Shown: positions 1 through 13,178 of the stretch, piece after piece
Layout: each line of letters begins with the position of its first letter
Numbering within the stretch: the first letter of the stretch is position 1
DNA from: Lactifluus volemus
Lineage: Eukaryota; Basidiomycota; Agaricomycetes; Russulales; Russulaceae
Assembly (NCBI GenBank): GCA_022376515.1
Contig: WTXI01000013.1
Coordinates: 62,001-126,000 of the forward strand
Length of the DNA: 64,000 bases
Direction of reading: 5' to 3'
Notes under the pieces: generated by a model
Told to the model about the DNA's origin: nothing
The model's database searches: none
The model's input: the letters and a program-made list of their open reading frames with translations, nothing else
Translations under genes and position numbers: made by a program

Positions 1-1
1 T

Positions 2-649
2 GGAAATGGAGGCGTCACGCGCTGGGCGCGCTTTCTGCCATGCCCCGCGCCCATGTCCGGCGCTGCACTGCAACGGGCAGCGAAAACCCACGGCGCGGCC
101 GTGGCGACATTTGCCAAGGACGCGGCAGCATCCGGCCGGCCCGTGGCCCGCGGTGAGTGTTGGGACATCGCGAATGAGGGACTACAATATGCCGCTTCTC
201 TTTACGGGCCTAATAACGCCCCGGTTTTGAGCACCTCCCGCGCACACGGTCATTTACTTTATTGTGGAAAACCCGGGATGGGGAGATGGCGTGGTGGGGA
301 TGACCGATTCCGCGCCGGCGACATTGTCGAGTGGCGTGAGGTCCGCATTGGCGCAGCACGGCCCGGTGCGTTTGCTATCCTGGGTAACCCAGACCACACT
401 GCCGTGCTCGTTCAAGATACTGTCCCCCGCCGCGTTGTCGGAGATGGAGAAAGTGTAATGCCTGCCGATGTTGGTGTTTTGACAGTCGTGGAGCAGTCGG
501 CAGGGCATGCGCCCAAACGGGACTCATATGATCTCGCCAAGTTACAGAAGGGAGAAGTCTGGGTATACCGTCCGGTGTCGATGGTCGAGTATGTAGGTTC
601 GGCGTTGAACATCGATATTCCCCCTGGACTTGAGACGTATAGCGTGTAG
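2..649 (+). CDS. BBC1/AIM3-like protein, C-terminal part (5' end outside window)
   Basis: The open frame enters from the left edge in phase 2 and ends with TAG at 647-649, so only the C-terminal ~215 residues are present. The segment holds the conserved GECWDIANEGLQYA motif, then HGHLLYCG and a GRWRGGD...GDIVEWR block. These are hallmarks of the cysteine-proteinase-like C-terminal domain of fungal BBC1/AIM3 (MTI1) proteins, which bind type I myosin at cortical actin patches. The nominal first Met at position 53 lies inside the frame; upstream codons continue the same protein, as an inverted copy near 48.3-49.1 kb confirms. The family assignment rests on motifs I recognise; the substrate or partner in this organism is inferred. 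The frame has no visible intron or break. Confidence 0.72.
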   Translation, partial: GNGGVTRWARFLPCPAPMSGAALQRAAKTHGAAVATFAKDAAASGRPVARGECWDIANEGLQYAASLYGPNNAPVLSTSRAHGHLLYCGKPGMGRWRGGDDRFRAGDIVEWREVRIGAARPGAFAILGNPDHTAVLVQDTVPRRVVGDGESVMPADVGVLTVVEQSAGHAPKRDSYDLAKLQKGEVWVYRPVSMVEYVGSALNIDIPPGLETYSV

Positions 650-743
650 GATCACGATCATGATCATGTATATCCGTAGTTATGTGTGATTCCCCATGTA
701 GAGATAACCACTTTTCTGGAAATCCGGAAGTTGTCCAAATATA

Positions 744-2996
744 CTACTTTTTCTTTTTATCTGCTAAATCTGAGACTTCGATCCACTTCTTTGGCACCCC
801 TAGGCTACCTAGCAGCTCGAGCACCGCCGGGATCTGCTTGCCCTGGACCATCACTTCGTGTCCACCTCCAGCAACAGGGGACACTGTACACCTCGCTTTA
901 GAAAGAGAAGTATTTCTCATCCAGAAAGACAGAAACATACCCGAGGTCGAAGATGCACAGCGCACTCGCAATGCCTCGGCTAGAGCTTCCGCAGTGTGTT
1001 GAAACGGTTCGATCCCCGTTATCAGCGTGCTCGCTTTACGTCCCTGCCTAATCTTGATGGCCACAGAAATCGGGCGCAGCGCACCCTTCTTGGTGATGGA
1101 TGCCTCTCCACCTATTGTGATTCTGTACCAGGGTTGCATACGGCTGCACAGGGCGGTCAGTGTATCTTCACGCTTAGCAAACTCCGGTGCGGGCGTCGCG
1201 CCCTTGGCGTTTGGGGAGCCGTAGAGCGCGAGGGAAAATACCGCATTCGCGTTGACGTTGAGGTACTGTTGCTTGACACGGTTGACAAGGTCGTGTTTCT
1301 CAACGTATGCGAGTAGTGCGGACTTGACTTCTGTGAGGGTGTATAACGCGCCTGTGCTGCAATTGTTTCAGCACCATCAGCGAAAGGATAATCAATAAAA
1401 TCGTTATGCCGTACTCGATCCCAAGTCCTTGAAGAGCGGCAAGGTGTCGAGATGTGGCTTCCATAATTCCGTCACCGACATGCTTTTCTCAGCGTTCGCA
1501 GCATCTGTCGCTTCCTGCGCTTCGCGCTCCTCAGCGCGTCGTCTCCGCTCATCTTCCTCCCCAACTGTGCGATGACGACGATGGGACACGACGTCTGCAT
1601 GAGTAGAATACACTGCCACGACGACCGCGTCCGGTCGGGTGTCTTTCAGCTTCAGTAAACCTCCTTTCTCTGATGCGCGCAGGAAGGCTGATAGGGACTT
1701 GAATGTGGAATGTTTGATGTCCACAGGTGTGGTAGTTGTCCGCGAAAAGGGACGGGCAGGGAGGATGTGTGCGGTGTAGAGCGTTGTCGTAGGCATTGGG
1801 AAGGCGGACGATGGGAGAGCAGCGAGAGTCGTTCCAAGAGCCTGCAAAAGCGCAGCTCGCAGACGAGCAGATACTTCTAATAGTCCCAGCCAGCTTATCA
1901 GGAAAAAGTAAGAGCTTAATGAGCATCCACGTTACCTTCGGGAGTGAGTTTCTCATCAGTCTCGGGTTCCGCAACAGAGACACCCTGCGCCTCAGCAGGA
2001 GGATGTTCAGCTAGCTCTTGTGATGTACCAGGTAGGGATGCATCAGCACTTGCATTGCTGCTATCCACAACGCCGCCCTTCTCTTGATCGCCGGCGCCGG
2101 CCACCTTAACACTCGCTGCCGCCACTTGCACTGCTTCTGGAGGATTGTCCTTGCATCCGATTGCCCACAGATGGTCCTTCCACGTGTGGAGGACGATGAC
2201 CGCCTTCCCCTTCGTCACACCATTGTCGATCTTGTCCGAGTCGACAGCCATGCGTCCCACAGCGAGGGGCGGACCTTGTGCATCGCGCGCAACCTGCGCA
2301 ACGCTGACCAGGGTGCCCGTAGACGCGGCTCGTGGCGCCTGCACGACTGCGCAAGGGGACACTTAGGATGTAGCGATGCTTTCGCTATGGCAATCTCGCG
2401 TACCGCCAGGTACCATGAGGTCTGCCCCACCAACCAGGATGGGTATGACGGATGCGGGAGTGGTGAGAACTGGGAGTAATGTTGGGTGTTTCCAGAGCGT
2501 GTATACTAGACGACCAACGGCGATCGGCAGACAACCCCGCGCCACCGTATCAGTGCAACCGTAGAGGAAGGATGATAGATGATAGGAAGGGGGTTCCGAT
2601 GAACGAATGTTGGTCAACACACCTGTCGGAATCAACTCATCCGAACCCTTTCCAACGCTGAACCAGAGCGGATCGCCGTCACCAGAGAGGTAGAGGACCT
2701 ACAGAGTCGTGTCGCACCATCATTGTCCCCGTCCACACTCACATCTGCAACGAATTGCACAACACTTACGCCGGGCTCGCCATTGTACGCGATAAATCTT
2801 TGCGAGAGGAGACCATCAGGTACGAGATTATCGGCAATTTCGGAAGTAAGTTGGAACCTCTCGGCTGTGCGAGTTCTGAGTTTGCGCCTCTCTGATGATC
2901 TGAGGGGCGCTAGCAACAATGGGTCAGCCTCACATGGAAATCTAAGGGTCTGTAGGTACCTGATGTTTTTGTATCGCCCAGTGATTTTTTGAACAT
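744..2996 (-). CDS. TMA64: Eukaryotic translation initiation factor 2D (eIF2D/Tma64)
   Basis: This is a multi-exon gene on the minus strand. It starts at ATG 2996 (MFKKSLGDTKTSG), then has a donor at about 2958 and an acceptor at about 2910 leading into APLRSSERRKLRTRTAERF. A PUA segment follows (VYTLWKHPTLLPVLTTP, near 2430-2540), then a low-complexity acidic linker, a SWIB-like winged helix (EKHDLVNRVKQQYLNVN, near 1240-1310) and a C-terminal SUI1 domain (MVQGKQIPAVLELLG) ending in a lysine tail at 744. This domain order is diagnostic of eIF2D, which delivers tRNA to the ribosomal P site independently of GTP and helps recycle 40S subunits in the cytosol. At least five introns are implied by frame changes, including one at about 1880-1916 and one inside the SUI1 segment. 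Exact exon ends in the PUA region were not resolved. Confidence 0.88.
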
Positions 2997-3173
2997 CAAG
3001 CAGGTCGTGTGATGACCCTGGGTAAATGAAGTCGCGGATGAACGAACGCCACATCTGATGCACTGATCTGATAGCCAAAGTGATTGATGATCAACTCGAT
3101 CACTCATTGGTCCATAAGTTACGAGCATACAATGTACTACGCTTGACAAGTAACAACTTGACTTTGCCAGTAC

Positions 3174-3599
3174 TTATGGAACTTTGGTAGTCTGTGTAAG
3201 CATAACGATTACTGTAACGTGAACCCAGCGCAGCTTCACAGTCTCAGGCGTTTTGACGTGTGCCGCATGATTCCAGAACTTACAAGCTGATGATGGAATC
3301 ACACATCTTAACGAATCAACCCACGGAAATATATATTTTTCCTCATCAAGACTCCGTGGGGTGGGCAGCAGCGATGGGTCCCGACCATCAAAGGCAAGAC
3401 GACCGGTTCTAAACCTCGGGACCATTTCACTTTGGGCTTTCTTATGCCTCTTGCGTCCTCGAGGGGTACGAGTGCCAGTCCTCCAGCGACTCGTCAGAAC
3501 TCCCCGGCCATCTAGACCCACCGCTACCACCCGGCACACACTCGCTTCGACATCAGCTCCCCTTGCACCTTCGATCTTCACCCTCGGTGGCATGCGCAC
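3174..3599 (-). CDS. Unidentified basic ORF
   Basis: An open frame of up to 141 codons on the minus strand begins near 3599, after MRMPPRVKIEGARGADVEAS. It is rich in Arg and Lys, with a basic cluster (RTPRGRKRHKKAQ) near residues 45-57. I recognise no domain. It is head to head with nothing obvious and lies 180 bp upstream of the eIF2D start on the same strand. It could be the first exon of a small gene, since the part before KYIFPWVDS looks more protein-like than the rest, or it could be chance. Confidence is low. Confidence 0.25.
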   Translation of the reverse strand: MRMPPRVKIEGARGADVEASVCRVVAVGLDGRGVLTSRWRTGTRTPRGRKRHKKAQSEMVPRFRTGRLAFDGRDPSLLPTPRSLDEEKYIFPWVDSLRCVIPSSACKFWNHAAHVKTPETVKLRWVHVTVIVMLTQTTKVP

Positions 3600-3619
3600 A
3601 AAAGCAGTGACAAACTGAC

Positions 3620-6380
3620 AGCTGAGCGGGCCACAAATGAACGAGGAGGAAGACCGAAGACAAGGGATGAGAGGATGAGGATGAGGGATACAACGTCGAA
3701 TGCGCAGCCCTTTATATTCACGTATTGGAGCGGAGATGGATCACAATTTTGGCTAACAGTTTCGTGAGGATCGTTCTATGACGTTCAACCGACGAGAGGA
3801 ATTCATCCAATAGCCACGGAGCACAGGTAAACCAGGCTCCACGCCCACGTTTGGAAGACGACTTGGTCACTCTTCCGTGCCCGTGATTCTCCTATTTCAC
3901 TCTTGCATCTCTGAGGAAAGGTGCCTGTCAATCAGGATGCAGTGGCAGGGCATGCACTGAACATCTTACAGCGGAGAATGTCAGTTATGCATTCCAGCTA
4001 CATTCCAAATATAGCCGACCTTTCAGCTGAACGTTGGATTCTAGACATGGGCTCACTTGCAGGGCTTCAGGCCGGACAGCGTTCAATCACTCAAGTACAG
4101 GCACCGTCCGAACGATTCGGGGAGAGGACGCACGCCACACAGAATGCCAGTGTCACCGCTATCAATACTTTACAGAGCCGGACAAGAACTTGGCGAGCTC
4201 GGCATGTAAACCACAGGCGTCCGAGTCATGGGTTCCAATTCCCCTAAAAGTCAATATAAAGTTATGGAAACCAAGCCAGTACTTTTGAAACTCCCCGTGT
4301 CGCGGTTTTAGATGATCACAGAACAGATTTCATGAAGCCGGAGGTCAATTAGCAGAGCGGAAACGTGCTCGGAAATGGTATGGAAGTCAGAGTTGGGGCA
4401 GAGAACACGCTGAGGACCTTGAGCACGCCCTATTATTAGTACACTTGCAGTGAAGACTGGTCCTGTAAGACCAAGTGGGCCTCTACAGTGAACGATGGCA
4501 TTGCTGCGAGATTGAACCGGACCCGGACAACCTGGGCGGCCCGATCCAAAAATAGAAATCGGGGTCCTTGTGGGTTGGCTTTTGGGACGTTATCATGTCG
4601 ACCCTTCGGTGAATTCTTTGTTCGGAGTTCAGCGGGTCATTCAAATTCTTGGCATGATGAGGAGTGAAGCCTCCTGGCGGGTGGTATACACGTACTAGTA
4701 GTTACGTTACTGTTACTAGTACATGGGATGCCGAGATGGACCAAGTCTCCCCGGCGTCGCATTCGCAAAATCACCAAACTGTTGAGGATGAAGCCGCCTA
4801 ACGGTGACACTACTAGGAACCGTTGTGAGGCCATGACCGCTTTGGCGACAACGGAGATCTCAACGTCAGCGTCAATAAGCGTATGACTGATCATGGGGAA
4901 ATCGAAGGGTTCGCTGGAACCCAGCGGCGCTCCGTAGAACCACTTGCCGATGCCAGTGACAATATGTCACTCGACACAGGGGCTGTGTACAAGATGTGGG
5001 CGAGAACAGAGATGCCGTGATGATCATATCGTGTCCTGCGCTCCTAGTAAGAGACGATCAAGCCCAAGAAAGTGATGCCATGAAGGTGTTAATTGAATTG
5101 ATATCCCTCTTGACGTATGAGAGGAGGCTTGTCACCCCAAAGCGCCCGTCGTGCAATAGGCTGGGAACCCCTGCAAGCTGATGCCGACATGGCCAGAAGT
5201 ACCATGAATGGAAGGGCCGATCTCTCCGATCATGATAGTGTCATGGCAATCAGCTGGCGCTACGAGCTTCTCGAGCTTCTCAATCTAATAATGTTTACTT
5301 CCCAGACTTTTTCATACCGTATTCCTCATCATAATTCATCAGCCGAGCTGTCAAATCACAATGAGTTGACAGCTTGGCTGATGTGACTCGCAACCTGGGT
5401 TCGTCTTGGAAACTGATTCAACTGCCTCTGCATCGCATATAGTCCTGCTCCGCATATGGATTGCGGGCCTCGAGCATGGGCCGCAACGAACTAACTTTGA
5501 ATGGAACTAAGTTAGATTTTCCCACGACATGTTCTGCAGAGATAGATTACGAACGGAAGATCTATATGGCCATGCTGCATCATCTCGGTCCGACGGGTTG
5601 GTATCGGGGGAAAGGCCAGTGCAGAAGAATGGGGTCCGAGTCGGATTGCCTCAATGCATACATCCCAGCCACGATTATCGGTACCCATGGGCCAACCATG
5701 TCATCGTCCAGCCTTCAAGGTTCCGCCTCCATTCGGCTGGCTACGACGGCACCCTCAAACTCCAGACATTTTCATCGAGGTCCTACCTAGAATAAAGCAG
5801 CCGACCTCTGATGACCACATAGTCGTACGTGTTAGAGTCTGGACAACTGCGTGAAGTTGATTACAAGAACGAAATTGAAGATGAAATTTGCGTTACACCT
5901 CATTTGGCATAGAAGTAAGCGTGTATTCCTTGAGAGAGGCATCGGATAAACGCTATTTCCGATGATAGAACGCATGCAGAGTACAGTTGGCGCATACCCA
6001 TATAGGCACCTTCAGTCGTGATCAAAGTAGCCCGGTAAATCATTCCAGAAGATGGTGTCCCGAAAACCTTTGCCCAGGACGGCCACATTAGTCTATCGAG
6101 CTTTTTTCCAGAAGAAAGTGCCAGTCCATAACCGAAGACGAGGCCGAGGGGAGGCCTGGTCATTATACATACCAAAAGTCGTAGACCTGGGGCACCGAAA
6201 ACAACCCCATGGAAGGGGCGAGGGGATGCTTGCGTACATTGACTTCAAGAACTGAGCATAAAGAGGAGTTTCTCGTGTCTCTGTGATTGAGCACTGAACG
6301 GTATGGAGGAGAGAGTAACAACGTCGTATAGAATAACATTATAGTTAATACAAGTGACGGCAAAGCCGGGAGAGATCACA
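3620..6380. other. Gene-poor stretch, nothing recognised
   Basis: Only short frames with no recognisable motif and no consistent splice-linked coding signal are visible on either strand. The stretch between eIF2D and DIM1 may hold decayed sequence or regulatory DNA. I see no tRNA, repeat array or mobile-element end in it. Confidence 0.5.
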
Positions 6381-6381
6381 A

Positions 6382-7628
<1,247 letters not shown>

Positions 7629-8387
7629 GGCAGCGTCAAGCAAAAAGAAATAAGACCTAACCCCGCATTCTGGTCAGTAAGTTCGGCAAAAGGCGGCCGA
7701 CTTGTGTTTGCCTCGAGGCACACTCAACGGTCTTGAAGCTCTCAACTCACTCTCACCTACCCGGGCCTTCTTATATCTCAGTCCACATTGTGTGTTCGTA
7801 GATATAAGAGTGACTTCTATAGCTGTGAAAACCTCTTTGGGGCCTCGAAATCGGAATGGAGAGCATTAGTAGCGTCCAGGTCACTGGTACGAATCTTTCT
7901 GATATTCCTCTGATAATTATTTAGTCGCTCCCCCCTGCCAGTTCTTAGAGCGTCCAACCTTCCACGCCTCAAGACCCTCCTTAGAAAAGACAGACAATTT
8001 TATGCTACTGTAACCTACGGGGAGAGGACATGGCGGACCCGGTCTGTGCGGAGCGTCGCACAATGCGTGGAATGGAATGAGAACCTCGACCTATTGTAAG
8101 AAATGTCGTATTCTCGTTTCTATGTACAACTGAGTCCTCCGCAGTGCTGTTCAACCACTCTCCCGTGTTACAATATCTCTTTATGCGGAAAAGACCAAGC
8201 AAGAAGACATCCTTGTCGGAAGGCAGGAAATAGTCTGTGAGCCCCGACGCGGTTCGTATATTTACTTAGAATTCTTTGCCCACGCATCTGGCTGAGGGAC
8301 CTCCTTGTAGAATTAGCTATCGCTCTCGGCAGAGTTGATGGACATGTTAGACATCGAACAGAGTCGCCCACACTCTCCTTAACGATC

Positions 8388-11300
8388 ATGGAAGTTGTCG
8401 CTCCTCTATCTCCTCTGTCAAGTACCCTCGATCGCGCTGAGGAAGCTATGGATACAATCAAGACGTGGAAGAGTGCTGTTGCAATTATCAAGCAGGTGAT
8501 GGACCATGTCAGTCCAATCGTAGAAGTATGAGTAGCATCGTGCTTATCCTTCGCCAAGCTAATTCCCCCCTCTTCAGCTATTCCCCCACGCGAAGTTGAC
8601 GTGGAAACTGCTCTCAAATATTCCTGAGGTGCGGTCTTACCTTGTTGGAGTATATGAAATCCTTACCCTTTTCTCGTCTCGCCCCCAGGCTCTGCTACAA
8701 CAATTTAACCGTGATGACAATGTCCAACATCTACTTCAGGCGATACGGGACTCGTTTGAGTTTGCAAAGGAGGCGGACGTTTTGACGAACCTGGTGCCAG
8801 CATCTACACAGGCGAACATCCTCATTGAGATGCTCGGGTGCGTTTCCGAATGTGCCAAATTTATCATATCGTATACGGAGGATGTGCAAGTCGGTCTGTC
8901 GTCTTGACATTTCTCGTCGGTCATTCATTATACTAACATGACTTGCAGGGACACGGACTTTGAAGAATGCCTTCGGTCGTGCTGATGAAAAAATTGAACA
9001 GTACCGCACCAACCTCATCCGACTGCGAGATAACTTCCTTTCCCGTGCTGCAGTCATCACCGAGGCTACTGTGATAGAAGCGGGTGAGCGATTCTGATAA
9101 TTACGAATCGCCCGATCGTCAGTCTGACGAAGGGCGCACAGAGTTGGATGCAAAAATAAGAGAATTGCCTTATAAAGGAGGTTGGCGACTCGGCGATGAG
9201 AAGCGTTGTCTCGCGGGCACACGCGAAGATTTCTTGGAATATATTGCCAAATGGATCAAGAATTCGGAATCCAACCGTGGGCTCGTTCTCCTCGGCCAAG
9301 CAGGCACCGGAAAGTCCTCGATTGCAAACGAGATCGCACACCGCTTCGACAACAATTACCTCGGCTCATACTTCGCTTTTCTGCGGAAGGAGGGTTCCAA
9401 AGGCGATGCTTACCAACTCTTCACAACTCTTGCACGCGATCTCTCTGATCGCCATCGCGCGTTCAAACGGGAGCTTGGGAGGGTCGTCAAGGATGACTCG
9501 TCTCTTCGCAGTAGCCGGGAGTACCGTGCGCTTTTTGAGAGACTCCTCCTTGAACCGCTCAGGAGCCTACAGCTCAGTGATCCCATTCTCATCGTCGTCG
9601 ATGCATTGGACGAGAGTGGGGATGCACTCGGCCAAAAAGGACTACACACATTTCTAGCAGAACATCTGTCCGACCTCCCATTAAATATTCGCATACTCAT
9701 CACCTCAAGGCCGGAGGATGGTATCCAACGTGCGTTTGCCAAAGCGTCATCTGTCGATATCATCTACATAGATGATCCCAAACTGGCCGCCAAGACCGAT
9801 GAAGATATACGCATGTATCTTCGAAAGGTGCTTCGTCCAGACGTATTCGAGGCCCATGGCGTCGAGCTCGCAAAGGCCTCGGAGGGCCTGTTTCAGTGGG
9901 CAGCCGTCGCATGCGGGTTTATAAACAGTCCTGCCAGTCTCGGCCTCAGCGTGAATAGACGCGTGCAGCGCCTGTTGGGACATTCTCGAGGTCTCAGTGG
10001 AGAAGGGCTGTTGGACGACTTGTACGAAGAAGTGCTCAAAGAGTATTTCAAATCACGTGAAGCACAGACTCTATTTCGGACCATCATGGGACAGCTTTTT
10101 GCAGCGATCGAGCCACTCTCAATCCATTCCTTGATCACCCTGCGACAGCATGCACCCATTGATGACCCCGAGGAATCCGATCCGGAACTTGTTCTTGAAA
10201 TTCTCAGTCACCTCGGCTCGCTGCTGACAAACGTTACTGCATCTGATCAAATGCATCCTATCGTCCCACTCCATACCTCGTTCCGTGATTTCCTGACCAA
10301 TAGGACGAGCAATGTGTTTTTTGTGGATCTCGCCATTGCTCACCATCAGTTGGTGCATTCCTGCCTCGGCTTAATGCTCAATAATCTCAAATTCAACATT
10401 TGCGAACTCGAGTCGTCATATCGTGCGAACAGTGATGTTCCGGACTTGGGCTCTCGAATCAGCACGCACATTCCACCTGCTCTATCGTATGCCTGCATTT
10501 TCTGGGGCGATCATTTAGAACACATTACTTTCGAGGACGACCTCTTCGCGAAACTTCGATCCCTCTTTGAAGAAAAGTTTTTATATTGGCTGGAAGTGCT
10601 TAGCCTGAAGAGCAGTGTTCGCCTTGCTTTACCAACATTGTCATCTTTGTTGAAATGGCTGCAGTTGAAGGTACGTACGCCCCATAATTCAATATGAACT
10701 GTAGTGACCTCTGGAGTGAAATTGTAATAGCGTTCGCAGCCGGAGGTGAAGAACCTGTTGGCATTGGTTAATGATGCGTCCGCGTTTGTGCGGTATTTCG
10801 GAATGGCTGTGGCAAGGAGCGCACCACATATCTATGTCTCTGCACTCCCTTTCGCACCAAGCTCTTCCCTCATCCTCAATCAATATCGTCACCAATTTCC
10901 TCGCACGTTGTACCTGGAACGCGGGCACTTGCTCCATTGGCCAGCTCTGGAAATGAAGATCCAGGCACATGATGACTGGGTTACTTCTGTTGTGTTCTCG
11001 CCAGACGGAAAGCGCATCGCATCAGCCTCGTACGATCTCACGATTCGGATGTGGGATGCTGCAACAGGAGAGGTTGTAGCGGACCCATTTATTGGACACA
11101 CCGATCACGTCAATTCTGTTGCATTCTCACCGGACGGGCAGCGCGTCGCGTCGGCCTCGTCTGATGGCACAATTCGCGTGTGGGATGCCGCAACAGGAGA
11201 GGTTGTAGCGGGCCCATTTACTGGACACACCGATTCGGTCATTTCCGTTGGATTCTCGCCGGACGGGCAGCGCATCGCATCAGCCTCGTACGATCGCACG

Positions 11301-13178
11301 ATTCGCATGTGGAATGCTGCAACAGGAGAGGTCGTAGCAGGTCCATTTACTGGGCACTCCGGTTCAGTCAGATTTGTTGGATTCTCGCCAGACGGGAAAC
11401 GCATCGCATCGGCCTCGGAAGATTATACAATTCTCGTGTGGGATGCTGCAACAGGAGAGGTCGTAGCAGGTCCATTTACTGGGCACTCCGGTTCAGTCAG
11501 CTTTGTTGAATTCTCGCCAGACGGGAAACGCATCGCATCGGCCTTGGATGATCACACGATTCGCGTGTGGGATGCTGTAACAAGAGAGGTCGTAGCGGGC
11601 CCACTTAGTGGGCACACCGATTGGGTCTGTTCTGTTGCATTCTCGCCGGATGGGAAGCGCATCGCAACTGCCTCGGAAGATCGCACGATTCGCATGTGGG
11701 ATGCTGCAACAGGAGAGGTCGTAGCGGGCCCATTTACTGGACACGGCAGTCCAGTCTTTACTGTTGCATTCTCACCTGATGGACAGCGCATCGCATCAGG
11801 CTCGTCGGATCGCACGATTTGCGTGTGGGATGCTGCAACAACAGAGGATGTAGTAGCAGACCCATTTACTGGGCACTCCAGTTCAGTCGATTTTGTTGGA
11901 TTCTCACCAGACGGGAAGCGCATCGCATCGGCCTCGGAAGATTACACAATTCTCGTGTGGGATGTTGCAACAGGAGAGGTCGTAGCAGGTCCACTCACTG
12001 GACACACCCAATCTGTCATTTCTGTTGTATTCTCGCCGGACGGGCAGCGCATCGCATCAGCCTCGAGAGATGACACGATTCGCGTGTGGAATGCTGCAAC
12101 AGGAGAGGTTGTAGCGGACCCATTTACTGGACACACCGATTGGGTCAATTCCGTTGCGTTCTCGCCGGACGGGCAGCGCATTGCGTCGGCTTCGAGGGAT
12201 CGCACGATTCGTCTGTGGGATGCCACAACAGGAGAGGCCGTAGCGGGCCCATTTACTGGACACAGTGATTCGGTCAATTTTGTTGCATTTTCGCCCGACG
12301 CGCATCGCATCGCATCGGCCTCGGGGGATCACACGATTCTCGTGTGGGATGCCGCAACAGGAGATGTTATCGCGGGCCCATTTATTGGATACATCGATTT
12401 GATCAATTCTGTCGCATTCTCACAGGACGAACAGTCCATCGTATTGGCTTCATTCGATGCGATCAACTCTGTTGCATTCTCACCGGACGGAGAGCCCATC
12501 GCATTAGCTTCATTCCATGACACGATTCGTGTGTGGAATGCAGCGACAGGAGAGGTTGTAGCGGGCCCATTTCCTAGACAATCAACTTGGATGAACGCTG
12601 TTGCACTCTTGCCGGAGAGGCATCGCATCGCATCGACCTTATGGGATAACATGATTTGCATATGGGATACTGCAACAGAAGAGGTCGTAGCGGGCCCATT
12701 TGCTGGACACACCTCTTCGATCTATGTTATTTCATTCTCTCCGGACGGACGACGCGTCGCATCGGTCTCAGTGGATGGCGCCATTCGCGTGTGGGATGCC
12801 ACAACCGGAGGGGTTCCAGTAGGTCCATCCATTGGACACACCTCCTTGGCCAGCTCTGTTTCATCTTTGCCGCGCGGAGAGCACACTGTCCCCACCTCGA
12901 GCGGTGGCGTAATTTGTGTGGACTCGGAGAAGGTCGCACTGGCAATAGAAGATGCTGAAAACCTCCATTTCACGGACCAATCCGTGATTGACGGTGACGG
13001 TTGGGTATGTGGGGAACACGGAGAACTCCTTTTATGGATCCCTTCGCTTCATCGGCGGTGTCTTCATAGACCTAGCACACTCTGGACTGCAGGCGAGCAC
13101 GAGACCCGCCTTGATCTCTCAAAGTTTGTGCACGGATCACATTGGTGTACAGTATATGACCACAATTTATCGAAATAA
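8388..13178 (+). CDS. NACHT-WD40 NLR (STAND) protein
   Basis: Six exons fit one frame: 8388-8525, 8578-8628, 8689-8893, 8949-9070, 9123-10670 and 10740-13178 (1500 codons plus stop). The N-terminal ~180 residues are helical (LFPHAKLTWKLLS, FNRDDNVQHLLQAIRD), as in other agaricomycete NLRs. The NACHT domain has Walker A GQAGTGKSS near 9300, Walker B ILIVVDALDES near 9590, and the sensor-like ILITSRPED. The C-terminal half (about 10966-12960) holds about 15 WD40 units of 43 residues, most with SPDGKRIAS and TIRVWDAATGEVVAGP. The family consists of cytosolic signal-transducing NTPases. In Podospora and other fungi, relatives act in non-self recognition and cell death, with the WD or ANK arrays as sensors. 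That role here is inferred. The last three units are degenerate and one unit (near 12400-12450) is truncated. Confidence 0.88.
10966..12960 (+). repeat. WD40 repeat array, 129-bp units
   Basis: About 15 tandem units with a period of 129 bp lie within the NLR coding exon. The first eleven are nearly identical in framework and vary at a few positions, for example the residues after GH and before TI (YDLTIRM, SDGTIRV, EDYTILV, DDHTIRV). A half-unit at about 12391-12456 and degenerate units at the 3' end break the regular spacing. High repeat identity with scattered variable codons is the pattern known from repeat-shuffling HET-type NLRs. Confidence 0.85.

Noticed and set aside
4637..5800. Short plus- and minus-strand frames between eIF2D and DIM1
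   Set aside because: No motifs, no consistent splice-linked exons and no conserved start context.
11105..12712. Long minus-strand frames opposite the WD40 array
   Set aside because: They repeat with the 129-bp WD40 period and are mirror frames of the repeats; no separate gene.
10966..12960. CRISPR-like or satellite array
   Set aside because: The 129-bp periodicity is in frame and encodes WD40 units; this is a eukaryotic coding exon.
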